From the NCBI GenBank assembly GCA_014801785.1, contig JAAVDN010000003.1, positions 69,003 through 133,002 of the forward strand: a DNA stretch of 64,000 nt, written 5' to 3'. Each line of letters begins with the position of its first letter. Position 1 is the first letter of the stretch. The notes under the pieces are model-generated. The model was not told the DNA's origin. It saw nothing but the letters and a program-made list of their open reading frames with translations, and ran no database searches. Position numbers and translations under genes: made by a program. Positions 10,057 to 18,751 of this stretch are shown piece after piece. Source of the stretch: Bacteroides sp. GTDB taxonomy: Bacteria; Bacteroidota; Bacteroidia; Bacteroidales; Muribaculaceae.

Positions 10057-10172
10057 GGTGAATCTGTTTATAAAGGGTTCCGCACAGCCCGGAACCCTTA
10101 TCCGGAGCGCGTCGAATGTGTAAAGATAACAAATATATTTTGCCCGAATGTGTCAGTAAGCGGATTTTTAGT

Positions 10173-10180
10173 TAATTTTG
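10173..10180 (+). promoter_or_regulatory. candidate -7 element for the prenyl synthase-rnhB operon
   Basis: TAATTTTG matches TAnnTTTG and lies 41 bases before the ATG at 10221. No well-placed TTTG -33 element was found, so this is only a partial promoter call. Confidence 0.35.
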
Positions 10181-10220
10181 TAGTCGCGGTCATATCCGCC
10201 CCTTCACGAAGCCTCGAGAA

Positions 10221-11195
10221 ATGAACATCCTCGCGCAGACACAGCAGACCCTTGATAAGGAGCTGGATGAGATGAACGCTCTCATCCGGCGATATCTCCA
10301 TACATCCAATCCGATGATGAACGAGGTGGTGGCCCACTACCTTCAGACCAAAGGAAAGCAGATCCGACCTCTGCTCGTGTTGCTGAGTGCCCGGATGTTT
10401 GGCGGAGTGACCGAACATACCATCCATGCCGCCGCAGCGCTGGAGATGCTCCATAACGCCTCCCTGATTCATGACGATATCGTCGACGAGACGAAACTGC
10501 GCCGGGGTATGGCGACTCTGAACGCTATCTGGGGAAATCATGTCGCTGTCCTTGTCGGAGACTTTTTCGTCTCCAATGCTCTCGCCGCGGGTATCGCGAC
10601 CGGCAATATCCAGATTATCCGCGCTCTGTCGGATCTCGGCACTGAGCTGTCGCTCGGCGAGATAGACCAGATCTCGAATGCCCGCGACCATCGTTTCGAG
10701 GAGAAGGCCTATCTCGGCATGATCAACCGCAAGACCGCTTCCCTGTTCATGAACTGCGTGCGTATAGGGGCCCAGACGGCGGGGGCTTCCGATGAGGAGT
10801 TGAAAGGAATGGACCGTTACGCGGAGTTGCTCGGTCTCTGTTTCCAGATAAAGGATGATATCTTCGACTATTTCCCTGACTCGCGTATCGGTAAGCCGAC
10901 GGGGAATGACCTGCGCGAGGATAAGGTGACGCTTCCGCTCATATACGCGCTTCATAATGCTCCGTCGCCCGATGCGGCTACGGCTCTCGAACTGCTGAAG
11001 CGCGGCAATCTTTCGGAGGAGGAAATTCAGGAACTCCTTCTGTTCGCCCGTGAGAATGGTGGTATAGACTACGCTTTCGCCCGTATGCGCCAGATGCAGG
11101 ATGAGGCTGACGCCATTATCCTGACATATCCTGAAAGTGAATGGCGCGAGCGTTTCCGCTCCCTCTTTGATTTCATAATATCGCGCGACCGATGA
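10221..11195 (+). CDS. polyprenyl diphosphate synthase (all-trans type)
   Basis: Condenses isopentenyl diphosphate onto an allylic primer to build a long isoprenoid chain, in this lineage probably the menaquinone side chain. The 324-aa protein has both Asp-rich motifs: the first as LIHDDIVDETKLRRG (about residues 83-97) and the second as QIKDDIFDYF (about 211-220). KGKQIRPLLVLLS precedes the first and binds the homoallylic substrate. Chain length cannot be settled by eye. The stop overlaps the rnhB start by 4 bp. Confidence 0.92.
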   Translation: MNILAQTQQTLDKELDEMNALIRRYLHTSNPMMNEVVAHYLQTKGKQIRPLLVLLSARMFGGVTEHTIHAAAALEMLHNASLIHDDIVDETKLRRGMATLNAIWGNHVAVLVGDFFVSNALAAGIATGNIQIIRALSDLGTELSLGEIDQISNARDHRFEEKAYLGMINRKTASLFMNCVRIGAQTAGASDEELKGMDRYAELLGLCFQIKDDIFDYFPDSRIGKPTGNDLREDKVTLPLIYALHNAPSPDAATALELLKRGNLSEEEIQELLLFARENGGIDYAFARMRQMQDEADAIILTYPESEWRERFRSLFDFIISRDR

Positions 11196-11833
11196 GCGCG
11201 CGAAAATCAGAGACCTCTCATTGCGCGAGTCCCCTTGCCCGTTTCATGCAGGAGGGACGCATAGAGGCCGGATGTGACGAGGCCGGACGCGGGTGTCTCT
11301 GCGGCCCTGTCAGCTGTGCGGCCGTGATCCTTCCCCCGGACTTCGATATTCCCGGACTTAATGATAGTAAGAAACTGACAGAGAAACGACGTCGCGAACT
11401 GCGTCCCCTGATAGAGGAGCAGGCTCTTGCATGGAGTGTCGTGATGGTCGGACCTGAACGTATAGACCGCCTCAATATCCTGCAGGCCTCCATAACCGGT
11501 ATGCAGGAAGCTCTGGAGGCTCTGTCGATTCTCCCGGAGCATATCCTCGTGGATGGCAACCGCTTTCGTCCCTGGCACGACATACCCTACACAACCGTGG
11601 TGCATGGCGATGCTCTATATGCTTCCATAGCAGCCGCCTCCATCCTCGCCAAAACCCACCGCGACGAACTGATGGAGCGCCTCGCCGCCGACTATCCCGC
11701 CTACAACTGGGCAAAGAACAAGGGCTACCCTACCAGCGACCACCGTGCCGCCATAGCCACCTACGGCCTCACCCCTCATCACCGCCGCAGCTTCGCCCCC
11801 TGCCGCCCCACCCTCTTTGACAACCTCGACTAA
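11192..11833 (+). CDS. rnhB: ribonuclease HII
   Basis: Removes RNA from RNA:DNA hybrids and single ribonucleotides from DNA. 213 aa. The four acidic active-site residues can be placed: Asp and Glu in GCDEAGRG (about residues 28-35), Asp in HILVDGNRF (near 115-120), and Asp in SILAKTHRDELM. The C-terminal GYPTSDHRAAI and HHRRSF are typical. Start ATG overlaps the stop of the prenyl synthase gene (ATGA), so translation is coupled. Confidence 0.96.
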   Translation: MSARKSETSHCASPLARFMQEGRIEAGCDEAGRGCLCGPVSCAAVILPPDFDIPGLNDSKKLTEKRRRELRPLIEEQALAWSVVMVGPERIDRLNILQASITGMQEALEALSILPEHILVDGNRFRPWHDIPYTTVVHGDALYASIAAASILAKTHRDELMERLAADYPAYNWAKNKGYPTSDHRAAIATYGLTPHHRRSFAPCRPTLFDNLD

Positions 11834-11937
11834 CCCTTGGAGTGTGTTTCACTAAAGAAAAAGTAGATCGGTATCTCAGACGGGTCCTTACCCTTTCAAA
11901 AACTCCATCGAAAAAACTAAAAAACTTCATCAAAAAC

Positions 11938-11968
11938 TTGCAGAACTCAAAAAAAGTTCCTACCTTTG
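11938..11968 (+). promoter_or_regulatory. tRNA-Leu promoter
   Basis: TTG (11938-11940), a 20-bp spacer, and TACCTTTG (11961-11968) make a textbook Bacteroidetes -33/-7 promoter. Transcription would begin only a few bases before the mature tRNA 5' end at 11979. Confidence 0.75.
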
Positions 11969-11978
11969 CACCTGCAAA

Positions 11979-12059
11979 GCCCAGGTGGCGGAATGGTAGA
12001 CGCGCTCGTTTCAGGTGCGAGTGCCGAGAGGCGTGCAGGTTCGACTCCTGTTCTGGGCA
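11979..12059 (+). tRNA. tRNA-Leu (anticodon CAG)
   Basis: Full cloverleaf by eye. The acceptor stem is GCCCAGG with TCTGGGC (one G-T pair at the end). The anticodon stem CTCGT/GCGAG encloses the loop TTCAGGT, with anticodon CAG. A long variable arm (TGCCGAGAGGCGT) is typical of a class II tRNA, and the T arm is GCAGG-TTCGACT-CCTGT. The discriminator base is A. The CCA end is not encoded exactly (A followed by CCCC). Its 3' end appears to be the integration site of the following island. Confidence 0.96.
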
Positions 12060-12060
12060 C
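12046..12060 (+). other. presumed primary attachment site in tRNA-Leu 3' end
   Basis: TCCTGTTCTGGGCAC is the T-arm end and acceptor end of the tRNA. It matches 14671-14685 at 13 of 15 positions, and its last 11 bases match 19572-19582 at 10 of 11. This is the pattern left when integrases use a tRNA 3' end and rebuild it. Confidence 0.55.
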
Positions 12061-12066
12061 CCCAAC

Positions 12067-12105
12067 AAATTGCAAGTAATTGAAATTCAGTTACTTGCAA
12101 TTTTT
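12067..12105 (+). terminator. hairpin after tRNA-Leu (module A)
   Basis: AAATTGCAAGTAA (12067-12079) pairs with TTACTTGCAATTT (12091-12103), followed by TT. It ends the tRNA transcript and is also the first part of the hairpin-plus-repeat module found at three other places. Confidence 0.8.
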
Positions 12106-12116
12106 AGTTTCAGCCC

Positions 12117-12135
12117 GTGTCAACGTGGTGTCAAC
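12117..12135 (+). repeat. 11-bp-period direct repeat pair (module A)
   Basis: GTGTCAAC at 12117-12124 and 12128-12135, period 11 bp, starting 57 bases after the end of the tRNA match. The 250 bp between this and the gene at 12384 shows no other clear element. Confidence 0.65.
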
Positions 12136-12383
12136 CAACTCCGCACCAACACCCTATTTCAACCGAAGTAAATCACCATGAACTACCCTGAATAAACCGA
12201 AATTAAATGCTTTAATACTTTTTAATATAAAAATCATCATGTGGATATAAATAACTATACTTCATACTATCTAAAGGTGAGAGACCAGTAAGACATATGC
12301 ATAACGTTAACTCATAAATCTCTCATGAACTACAAAAAATTGCAAAGCCAATGAAACATTATTTTAAATAAGAAATAACGCAA

Positions 12384-13532
12384 ATGAAAATTTCAGCTGA
12401 AATCCGTAAATACAAATGTAACGGACATTATATGCAATACATAGGATCTCAAACGGAACTTATAGAGGTTGAACAAGTTTCTGATTGGAGGAAAGGGTTA
12501 TGTGTATGTAAAAAGGAAACTGAACATTGGAATTCTACAGCAAATAGATATCTTAAATCATACCGTATGTTCTTGGTTAACACGGATTTAAGAGCTATTT
12601 TCTATCACAATAGTGATTATTATTGGGAACTAGCTGATCTGAGTTCTCTTCCGATGGAACGCTTTTTTGGTGGTTTTTATATTGTTTATGAAGGGAAAAG
12701 TATATGCTTAGGTACATATCCTGGCCAAGATCGTGATACAGAGTACAGATATACTCAAGAAATATGTAAGATTATCACTGAGGATGGTAATGTTCTTGAT
12801 AATGCTGAGAAAGAAAATTTTTTACAGACTCATACGCTTCAAAAAGGGAAAGAGTTAGGTGATAACAGAGTTTTACTTGAAAATAGTCTTTATTCTTTGG
12901 ATGATTATTCCTTAATCGCAAAATTACCTCAAGGAGTTGAATTGGTTGGAAAGTACACTGACGGTAAAATCAAGGCCAATATCATAAAGGATTTCCGAGA
13001 TTTTTATGTATTAGTTCAGCGAAGAAAAATTATTAAGTCTTTTGAAGCAAAGATGTTCTCAGAAGCTATTGCTATTGCAGATCCAACGTTTCTTCAGAAA
13101 GATAATCGCCCTTTTAGAAAAAAGCCTATTCCGACTGACGCAGAAAAAGTTATAGAAGTAATTCCAGAATATGTTTCTATAATTGATGGGTATTTATATG
13201 GATTCCCAGCCAAATATGGTGCTTCTTGTACGAATATTCCTAAAGGGAGGCAGGATCGTGTAATCTTATATCCAGGGGAGTTCAGTGGATACTTTAAAGA
13301 ACGTGGTAGATGGTATAAAGTTAAACATGAAGAGGTCTATAATATAATGAAACAGATGCAAGATGATAAATTCCCCATTCCTAATTTTATTGTCGAGATA
13401 TCATTTATTAAAAAAGTTAAGTACCAATCGAAATCAGCAGATTTATACTTATTCAAATGTCGACCATATGGATATCTTAATACACTAGGAGAACTAGAGT
13501 ATGATTTTGACCCCGATAATATTATATGGTAA
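12384..13532 (+). CDS. hypothetical protein, first gene of a candidate defence pair
   Basis: 382-aa protein that I do not recognise. It has no signal peptide, no membrane segment and no obvious nucleotide-binding or nuclease motif. It is rich in Tyr, Lys and Ile, in keeping with the AT-rich island. Possible features are an aromatic N-terminal half (YRMFLVNTDLRAIFYHNSDY) and a basic middle (KDFRDFYVLVQRRKIIKS). The next gene starts 10 bases after its stop, so the two are very probably one operon. Placement directly after a tRNA-borne attachment site and pairing with an AbiGi-like protein suggest a defence or toxin-antitoxin role; this is inference only. Confidence 0.7.
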   Translation: MKISAEIRKYKCNGHYMQYIGSQTELIEVEQVSDWRKGLCVCKKETEHWNSTANRYLKSYRMFLVNTDLRAIFYHNSDYYWELADLSSLPMERFFGGFYIVYEGKSICLGTYPGQDRDTEYRYTQEICKIITEDGNVLDNAEKENFLQTHTLQKGKELGDNRVLLENSLYSLDDYSLIAKLPQGVELVGKYTDGKIKANIIKDFRDFYVLVQRRKIIKSFEAKMFSEAIAIADPTFLQKDNRPFRKKPIPTDAEKVIEVIPEYVSIIDGYLYGFPAKYGASCTNIPKGRQDRVILYPGEFSGYFKERGRWYKVKHEEVYNIMKQMQDDKFPIPNFIVEISFIKKVKYQSKSADLYLFKCRPYGYLNTLGELEYDFDPDNIIW

Positions 13533-13542
13533 AATATGTGTT

Positions 13543-14223
13543 ATGTTGAATCAAACTTTAATTAAAATTTTACGTGCGAGAGAGGATCTCTCAGATTACG
13601 TTTTTCATTTTACTAAAAAGCGTAATGCCTTTGAAACCTTAGAATTGATATTAGAGGAAGAGTGCATTAAAGATGTAAATCACAATGGACATATTTGTTT
13701 TTCTGAATCACCTTTACCATTGTTGCCTTCAATGTTTAAACTATTTCAGAAATACGAAAACCCTATCTACGCACCTTATGGCATAGGAATAAAAAAGGTT
13801 CAATTTTGGCAAATGGGAGGTCGGCCAGTAATTTATGGAGATAGTAAAGAGGAAGAGGTTTTGCCAGATGAAATCAAGTGGAGATTTCAACTATTAAGAC
13901 CAAATGCTTATGATTTTAGTTGGTTGAGAGAATGGCGGATACCGGTAGCAGAAATAGCCTTATCTAAAATAGATTGCTTCATAGTTGTAAACACCCTGAA
14001 TGACGTTGAAAGTTTATATCATCTGATTTTTGATCTTGGAGATATTGAGGCTGACGCCCAACCAGAGGACGGAATATGTCATGTTGAATATTTAGGCTAC
14101 TTCACACGCAAATACAAAATAATATCAATGGAGGAAATCGAAAATATAAACAATATGTCCAAGAATGATTTAGAAAAACTACTTCAGGAACAGCCAGATG
14201 AAGATATACGTTATCTGCGCTAA
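13543..14223 (+). CDS. AbiGi-like / ADP-ribosyltransferase-fold-like protein
   Basis: 226-aa protein. The N-terminal third has the layout DYVFHFTKKRNAFETLELIL, then HICFSESPLPLLPSMF, then PYGIGIKK and GGRPVIYG. This resembles the pattern (HFT, FxE/D-x-PL, YGI, PVIY) in abortive-infection AbiGi-like proteins and in some DUF2971/DUF4433 relatives; I cannot decide among them without a profile search. The C-terminus is charged and helical. ATG 13543 is chosen because it follows the upstream stop closely, whereas the longer frame from 13501 would overlap it. AbiGi in Lactococcus is the antitoxin of a two-gene phage-resistance system; the upstream partner here does not look like AbiGii. Confidence 0.55.
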   Translation: MLNQTLIKILRAREDLSDYVFHFTKKRNAFETLELILEEECIKDVNHNGHICFSESPLPLLPSMFKLFQKYENPIYAPYGIGIKKVQFWQMGGRPVIYGDSKEEEVLPDEIKWRFQLLRPNAYDFSWLREWRIPVAEIALSKIDCFIVVNTLNDVESLYHLIFDLGDIEADAQPEDGICHVEYLGYFTRKYKIISMEEIENINNMSKNDLEKLLQEQPDEDIRYLR

Positions 14224-14509
14224 ACCTCATTTATGCGCAATTCATTTGAGTCTTTCAGCCTTCCAAATGGTTTTGTAAAACGTGAGTTAATGTAGACCTG
14301 CGATTTACAATGATTTTTGATGAAGCTACGACTCATACTATTATCATCCGGACTCTTGATGCTTATGCTTCTGAGTCGGGATTCTTGTTTCCCGTCGTCT
14401 TAATTGCTCTATCATTGCAGAGCATAAGGTGTATGTGCACAATTAAATGCTCTATCGTGGGGTAAATGTTTATCTCATATTATCAAGGTGGTAATTGGAG
14501 CATTTGATA

Positions 14510-14580
14510 ATTTGAATATTAGGATATTTGAGCATTTGAGCATTAGGTAATTTAGATATTTATATCTGGATATCTTGGTA
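14510..14580. repeat. AT-rich degenerate short-repeat stretch
   Basis: Repeated variants of GAGCATTTGA, GATATTT and TTAGG fill this stretch downstream of the AbiGi-like gene. It lies in a 928-bp region (14224-15151) with no convincing gene. The rest of that region holds the second attachment-like site, module B and an isolated hairpin. Confidence 0.4.
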
Positions 14581-14674
14581 CATTGGTTAATTTATTCAAT
14601 GTGCGAAGGACATATTTACTGAACTATTGGGTATGATATACCTGAAAATATTAGAAAGTAATGTCGGTAGTTCT

Positions 14675-14685
14675 GTTCTAGGCAC
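14675..14685 (+). other. decayed copy of tRNA-Leu 3' end (candidate att site)
   Basis: GTTCTAGGCAC differs from the tRNA end GTTCTGGGCAC (12050-12060) at one base. It is followed 5 bases later by a hairpin and 57 bases later by a direct-repeat pair, the same spacing as at the tRNA itself. Confidence 0.6.
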
Positions 14686-14689
14686 AGAT

Positions 14690-14732
14690 AAAGCGAGATA
14701 ACTCATTGAAACTTCAATAGTTATCTCGCTTT
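14690..14732 (+). terminator. long hairpin of module B
   Basis: AAAGCGAGATAACT (14690-14703) pairs with its inverse at 14719-14732, and ATTGAA/TTCAAT pair inside, giving an almost unbroken 20-bp stem. CATTTATTTTT follows. Confidence 0.7.
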
Positions 14733-14741
14733 CATTTATTT

Positions 14742-14761
14742 TTACGTGCATATTACGTGCA
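14742..14761 (+). repeat. 11-bp-period direct repeat pair (module B)
   Basis: TTACGTGCA at 14742-14750 and 14753-14761, period 11 bp. Confidence 0.7.
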
Positions 14762-14869
14762 AAAGCTCCGCCCACAAGTCCGCCGTTCACCCTTTTCAGA
14801 GCTGGTTGCCGCTCATAGTCCCTAAATTACATGAGGACAATGTCACGTTACACGACTTTCCATCGACGG

Positions 14870-14896
14870 CAGTTGTTCGGAAGCTCCGAACAACTG
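14870..14896. repeat. perfect 12-bp inverted repeat
   Basis: CAGTTGTTCGGA (14870-14881), loop AGC, TCCGAACAACTG (14885-14896). No T-run follows and no gene adjoins it, so it may be a leftover recombination or regulator site rather than a terminator. Confidence 0.6.
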
Positions 14897-15151
14897 AATC
14901 CTCGTCAAGTTCACCGTCCTCAAAGATATGTAAGGCTGTTTTGGATTAAGCCTTGTCACTAAGACGGTCGTGCACCTCCACAATTTCCGACGAAGTCAAC
15001 ATTACCCGAAGCGAAAAGTCCATATAAAACAAGAACCTTCGGCGGTGTCTATAGGGTTGTATGGATTAGCGATTGAACCATACCGGTTGAGACCATATGA
15101 TCAATTTACGAAAGTGCATCGACGGTTCCGCAACTTCGTTTATATGAATCT

Positions 15152-16138
15152 CTAACTATCAAGGACAGACGCTAAATCTCTTTTCAGTTCTTCAATACGT
15201 TGTGGTAAACGCGAAATTTTACATTTTGTAAAGGCTTCGCAATATACCTGCATATTACCACATATGGTCAATGCTACAAGTTGAATAAAACTTGTTATAT
15301 TTACAAGTTCCGATTCATCAGTAAGGTATTGACCAGCCTTTTTAGTTCCGTGAGCAATTTCACCTCTATATCTAAATATAAATTTTAAAATATTCTTTAG
15401 TGAGAAAGAGCTAAATCTATCTTTTACTGTTTTTGTTAACCAATTAAACTGAGCAATATCACGGTCTCGGTACAATTTTATAGTGTCAAGAATAGCAAAA
15501 ACAACATCTATATTATTTTCGTATTGTGATATTTGAGTTAATTCGGAAAAATTATTACCCTTGATAAAGCAGTATTCAAGGATCATATAGTAGTGCAGAT
15601 ATGCCAACCTATATTCATGTTTATCATAAAAATTTGATGCTTCCCGATAGAAACTATAAGGAATTTTAGCATCAGGCATAAGTCTGTCTAATAAAAGAAT
15701 GCTTGAAAGGTTGTTTTTGGATAATATTTTCTTTCTCGGACCAGTAAATTTTCTTTTAGCAGATAAAACTGGCTCAAGATTTTGAAAGAATTGAGAACCT
15801 TCGTACCAGACAATTTCTAAAGTATCTTGATATCGGATTTTCTTTATTCCATAATTATACCCACCAATTGATTCAATGTTCTGAAATAATCGAATGTACT
15901 CAATCATATCCTTATCCTCCGGGAAGGTAAGCAGATTTGAATCCTTATCGTATTTATACTTAAGAGCTTCATTATTTTCTATATTCTTGATTAGAGAAAT
16001 TTTATAAACTCCATCCTCTGAGAATATGGAAATGTGAAATCCTTTAGAATAGGTTACAATTGGCTTTTTGAGGGCAAAATTGCCTTCAATTTCTGCCTTT
16101 AGTCCAAAATATAGAAATATATCTTTTGATGAGGACAT
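15152..16138 (-). CDS. Apea-like HEPN-domain protein (candidate RNase)
   Basis: 328-aa protein. The C-terminal half has the helical layout of HEPN domains: YRLAYLHYYMILEYCF (about residues 176-191), then RYRGEIAHG with the Rx4H signature Arg258-His263 that forms the metal-independent RNase site in active members. The N-terminal 130 residues are beta-rich and unrecognised. Similar proteins occur as stand-alone anti-phage genes that cut tRNA or mRNA after a trigger. It is last in a minus-strand group after the AlbA-type gene and the 212-aa protein, with gaps of 46 bases to the latter. No antitoxin was found next to it. Confidence 0.6.
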   Translation of the reverse strand: MSSSKDIFLYFGLKAEIEGNFALKKPIVTYSKGFHISIFSEDGVYKISLIKNIENNEALKYKYDKDSNLLTFPEDKDMIEYIRLFQNIESIGGYNYGIKKIRYQDTLEIVWYEGSQFFQNLEPVLSAKRKFTGPRKKILSKNNLSSILLLDRLMPDAKIPYSFYREASNFYDKHEYRLAYLHYYMILEYCFIKGNNFSELTQISQYENNIDVVFAILDTIKLYRDRDIAQFNWLTKTVKDRFSSFSLKNILKFIFRYRGEIAHGTKKAGQYLTDESELVNITSFIQLVALTICGNMQVYCEAFTKCKISRLPQRIEELKRDLASVLDS

Positions 16139-16184
16139 AAAATTTAATCGTTAAAAGTATAAAGATTCGAAGGCGCGATTTCTA

Positions 16185-16823
16185 TCATATTATATCAACT
16201 TTTATCTTCATCCCTATTTGGGAGGCGATTGCGAGGATTTGTTTCTGTTTAGTAGCAGTGTCGGAGCATGTCATCAGGAGCCATCCGTTGCCGAGTGGCT
16301 TCTGTGCTGTTTGATATTTCTTATCCACTGTATTGCTAACAAGGGGAATTTTGTTGCATATTAAACCAACGGCCCGCACTTTGTCAACTCCGACCTTAAG
16401 TACAAATTTATAAAATGATTCCCATGCTGTCCGTTCTTCGATGATTGAGCCATCCGGCATAGTTATCTTTAAGCGAGTGCGCGGATTTGTTACAACCTTC
16501 TTGCCTCCCTTTTTCTTCTCAGTATGTTCTACAACCGGATCAGGTTTGATTTCCACAGCATCGGGTAGGACATCGGCAATATTTCGTTTACGAGATAGGC
16601 TTACTTTTAGAGGTGCACCGGGTACATAGTCAACGACCAAGACGAGTTCACGCTGAACCTGTGCCAATGCCGGTTCAATCTTCTCGGTGAGAGTCGGGAG
16701 AATCTCGGTGCGGATGAGATCCTCTTCAAGTTTAGCGGCTTCCTGTTTCAGCCGTTCATCAATGGGGAGATTGAGCTTACGCAGATTCTCCATTGTTATA
16801 TATAGTTCGCTTAGGGTTGACAT
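16185..16823 (-). CDS. hypothetical protein with a conserved Bacteroidales C-terminal module
   Basis: 212 aa, cytoplasmic, function unknown. The N-terminus (residues 1-70) is a helical bundle. A basic linker (EKKKGGKKVVTNPRTRLK) precedes a C-terminal module with ITMPDGSIIEERTAWESFYKF, VDKVRAVGLICNKIPLVS and GWLLMTCSDTATKQKQI. From memory, a module of this layout (MPDG..I..., GW....SDT..K) recurs in Bacteroidetes defence and mobile-element proteins, but I cannot name it. It lies between the AlbA-type gene and the HEPN gene on the same strand, with 46- and 144-base gaps. Confidence 0.6.
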   Translation of the reverse strand: MSTLSELYITMENLRKLNLPIDERLKQEAAKLEEDLIRTEILPTLTEKIEPALAQVQRELVLVVDYVPGAPLKVSLSRKRNIADVLPDAVEIKPDPVVEHTEKKKGGKKVVTNPRTRLKITMPDGSIIEERTAWESFYKFVLKVGVDKVRAVGLICNKIPLVSNTVDKKYQTAQKPLGNGWLLMTCSDTATKQKQILAIASQIGMKIKVDII

Positions 16824-16967
16824 ATATAAAAGATACTATTGGTTAGACAGTCATGTTCCGTCACTTGTTTTGCTACTTTAAAGATATGTAAATCAAAGTG
16901 TTACTAGATGTGGATGTCATATTTAGTTGTTTGTTTGTTACTTTATTCCGTCACTTATTCCGTCACT

Positions 16968-18740
16968 CTACCCTTCATCAGTAATACTTTTATTATCTTG
17001 ATCTTTAAGAAGATGGGTAAGACCAATTCTTGTAGCTTCTTGTAAAAGATCCATCTGACCTCTAAATTCAGGAGATAGAGAATAAACCGTATTAGTTGTC
17101 TTACCGGACTTGACCAGCGGTCCTCCCGGTTGTGAAAGACGTTCGATTATTCTGCGCAGTTGAGTTTCAGATATATGAGAACCTATTACTCTTGCAATGT
17201 CAGACTTTTTTGCTTTACCATATTTGGTAAGAAATGGTAATAGAACTGCAAAAACCTGCCGATCATCCCAATCTGTTAATCCAGAATATTCGGCAATATT
17301 ATTAGTCAGTTCATAATATCTACGAGGGAGAATATATCGTATTGCAGAAGTTTTACCTCGTTTTTCTAAATATCCCATTGAAAAGAGCTTTTTGGCTATT
17401 TCCTTATCTTTGGGCTGAAGACCTTCCTTAATGTCACAAAAGGTTAGAATGTCGAATACCGACAACTTTTGATTTTCCGGTAATTCTTGTTGTATGCTAT
17501 TTACAAAAAGAGCAAATCCGGGGTCTTTGACTCTTGCTGAAAGTATTGCGACGACTTGGTAATCGTCTGTCTTTTTATAATCCGGCTTTATTTTACCTTC
17601 TGATAGCGTCAATCGAAAAATCACGTCCATGCCTTGCCCTGAACGTTCTACGATACCTGTTAGTGCTAATACATCTGCAAGCAATCGATTTCGAGGGGTG
17701 CTGGACACCGTGAGAATATTATCAAGTGTAACACCCAGGGGAAATCCACCTGGACTTATAATTGCTAATTTTGTAGGATACTGCTTAATAACAATCTCAC
17801 TCTGCAATCGGTAATCTCTGTGTGCAAAGGCATTATTGACCACTTCTCGGATTACCTCTTCATTAAAGAATGGAATATCAAACATATATGCCCCCTCTTG
17901 AACAGGGACACTACCGTTTCGATCATTTATGGCTTTCCAGAGTTGATCGATCATTACATAGAAAGGAGACAGAAAGGACAATCTCTTATCAAACCGTTCC
18001 TGTTCTTCCGTATTCCTAAACTCTATCTGGACTTTTGCCTGCGGAAAATATTTTTCAATGATCTCCGCCTTACCCACTAAAAGTACTGCGGCATTAGTAA
18101 CCTTTGATCCTGATATAAGTTTTAGATCGCTCAATGCTTGAATATCCGGAAGTGATGTAAACGTTGGATTATTTTGTTTTCTCGCATACTTCTCTTTGAG
18201 TATAGCAATAGCCTCCTTATCAAGATCATTAATTGTTATACCCTTACAAATAGCCTGAGAGTAGTCCGGATCCGTTTCCTGTAAAATTGAGAATAGCACT
18301 TTATCAGGCATCGGTGTCAGTTCTTCACCAGAACGCCACAAGGCAACATCTTCAAATTTAAGAGCCTTACCGACAGGATGACGAGGGACAGCTACAACTA
18401 CCACACGCAGATTATTTTCATCAAATAGTTCATAGGCCTCCACCGGGATTTGTAATGCCTTATAAATATCATTTTCAAGTTGTCCAAGCGCATTTTCATT
18501 CTGACGGGTGCCCACGACATTATGAGGAAACTTATCCTCCATCCCCATAACAAGATGACCTCCTCCGGCATTTGCTAACGCCACAACATAACCCAATATA
18601 CATTTACGTCGATCTGATGGCTTCTGTTTATCAGCACCATTAAATGAAAGGTTGCCTTGTTGGCAGCGTTTAAATTCCACATGATCTTCACTTTCGCGCA
18701 TTAAGCGAAGTTGCTCTATAGTAAGTTTCGACTTATTCAT
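16968..18740 (-). CDS. AlbA_2/Schlafen-type ATP-binding protein
   Basis: 590-aa protein of the AlbA_2 plus HATPase_c_4 architecture, often annotated as RecG-like or as a putative DNA binding protein. The N-terminal AlbA_2 domain (about residues 10-150) shows HVEFKRCQQGNLSF, GYVVALANAGGGHLVMGMED. The GHKL-type ATP-binding part is at about 290-400 (EEVIREVVNNAFAHRDYR, RSGQGMDVIF). The C-terminal 170 residues contain winged-helix segments (KKLFSMGYLEKRGKTSAIRYILP; KSDIARVIGSHISETQLRRIIERLS). Such proteins occur beside restriction systems and as stand-alone defence genes. It directly follows (11 bases) a restriction-enzyme tail remnant on the same strand. Confidence 0.85.
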   Translation of the reverse strand: MNKSKLTIEQLRLMRESEDHVEFKRCQQGNLSFNGADKQKPSDRRKCILGYVVALANAGGGHLVMGMEDKFPHNVVGTRQNENALGQLENDIYKALQIPVEAYELFDENNLRVVVVAVPRHPVGKALKFEDVALWRSGEELTPMPDKVLFSILQETDPDYSQAICKGITINDLDKEAIAILKEKYARKQNNPTFTSLPDIQALSDLKLISGSKVTNAAVLLVGKAEIIEKYFPQAKVQIEFRNTEEQERFDKRLSFLSPFYVMIDQLWKAINDRNGSVPVQEGAYMFDIPFFNEEVIREVVNNAFAHRDYRLQSEIVIKQYPTKLAIISPGGFPLGVTLDNILTVSSTPRNRLLADVLALTGIVERSGQGMDVIFRLTLSEGKIKPDYKKTDDYQVVAILSARVKDPGFALFVNSIQQELPENQKLSVFDILTFCDIKEGLQPKDKEIAKKLFSMGYLEKRGKTSAIRYILPRRYYELTNNIAEYSGLTDWDDRQVFAVLLPFLTKYGKAKKSDIARVIGSHISETQLRRIIERLSQPGGPLVKSGKTTNTVYSLSPEFRGQMDLLQEATRIGLTHLLKDQDNKSITDEG

Positions 18741-18751
18741 ACGATTTGACT

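Noticed and set aside
14275..14470. Possible small RNA or group II intron-like structure in the gap after the AbiGi-like gene
   Set aside because: No convincing stems, domain V pattern or promoter could be found.
14596..14790. 64-codon minus-strand frame
   Set aside because: It runs through module B hairpin and repeats; no start signal or protein pattern.
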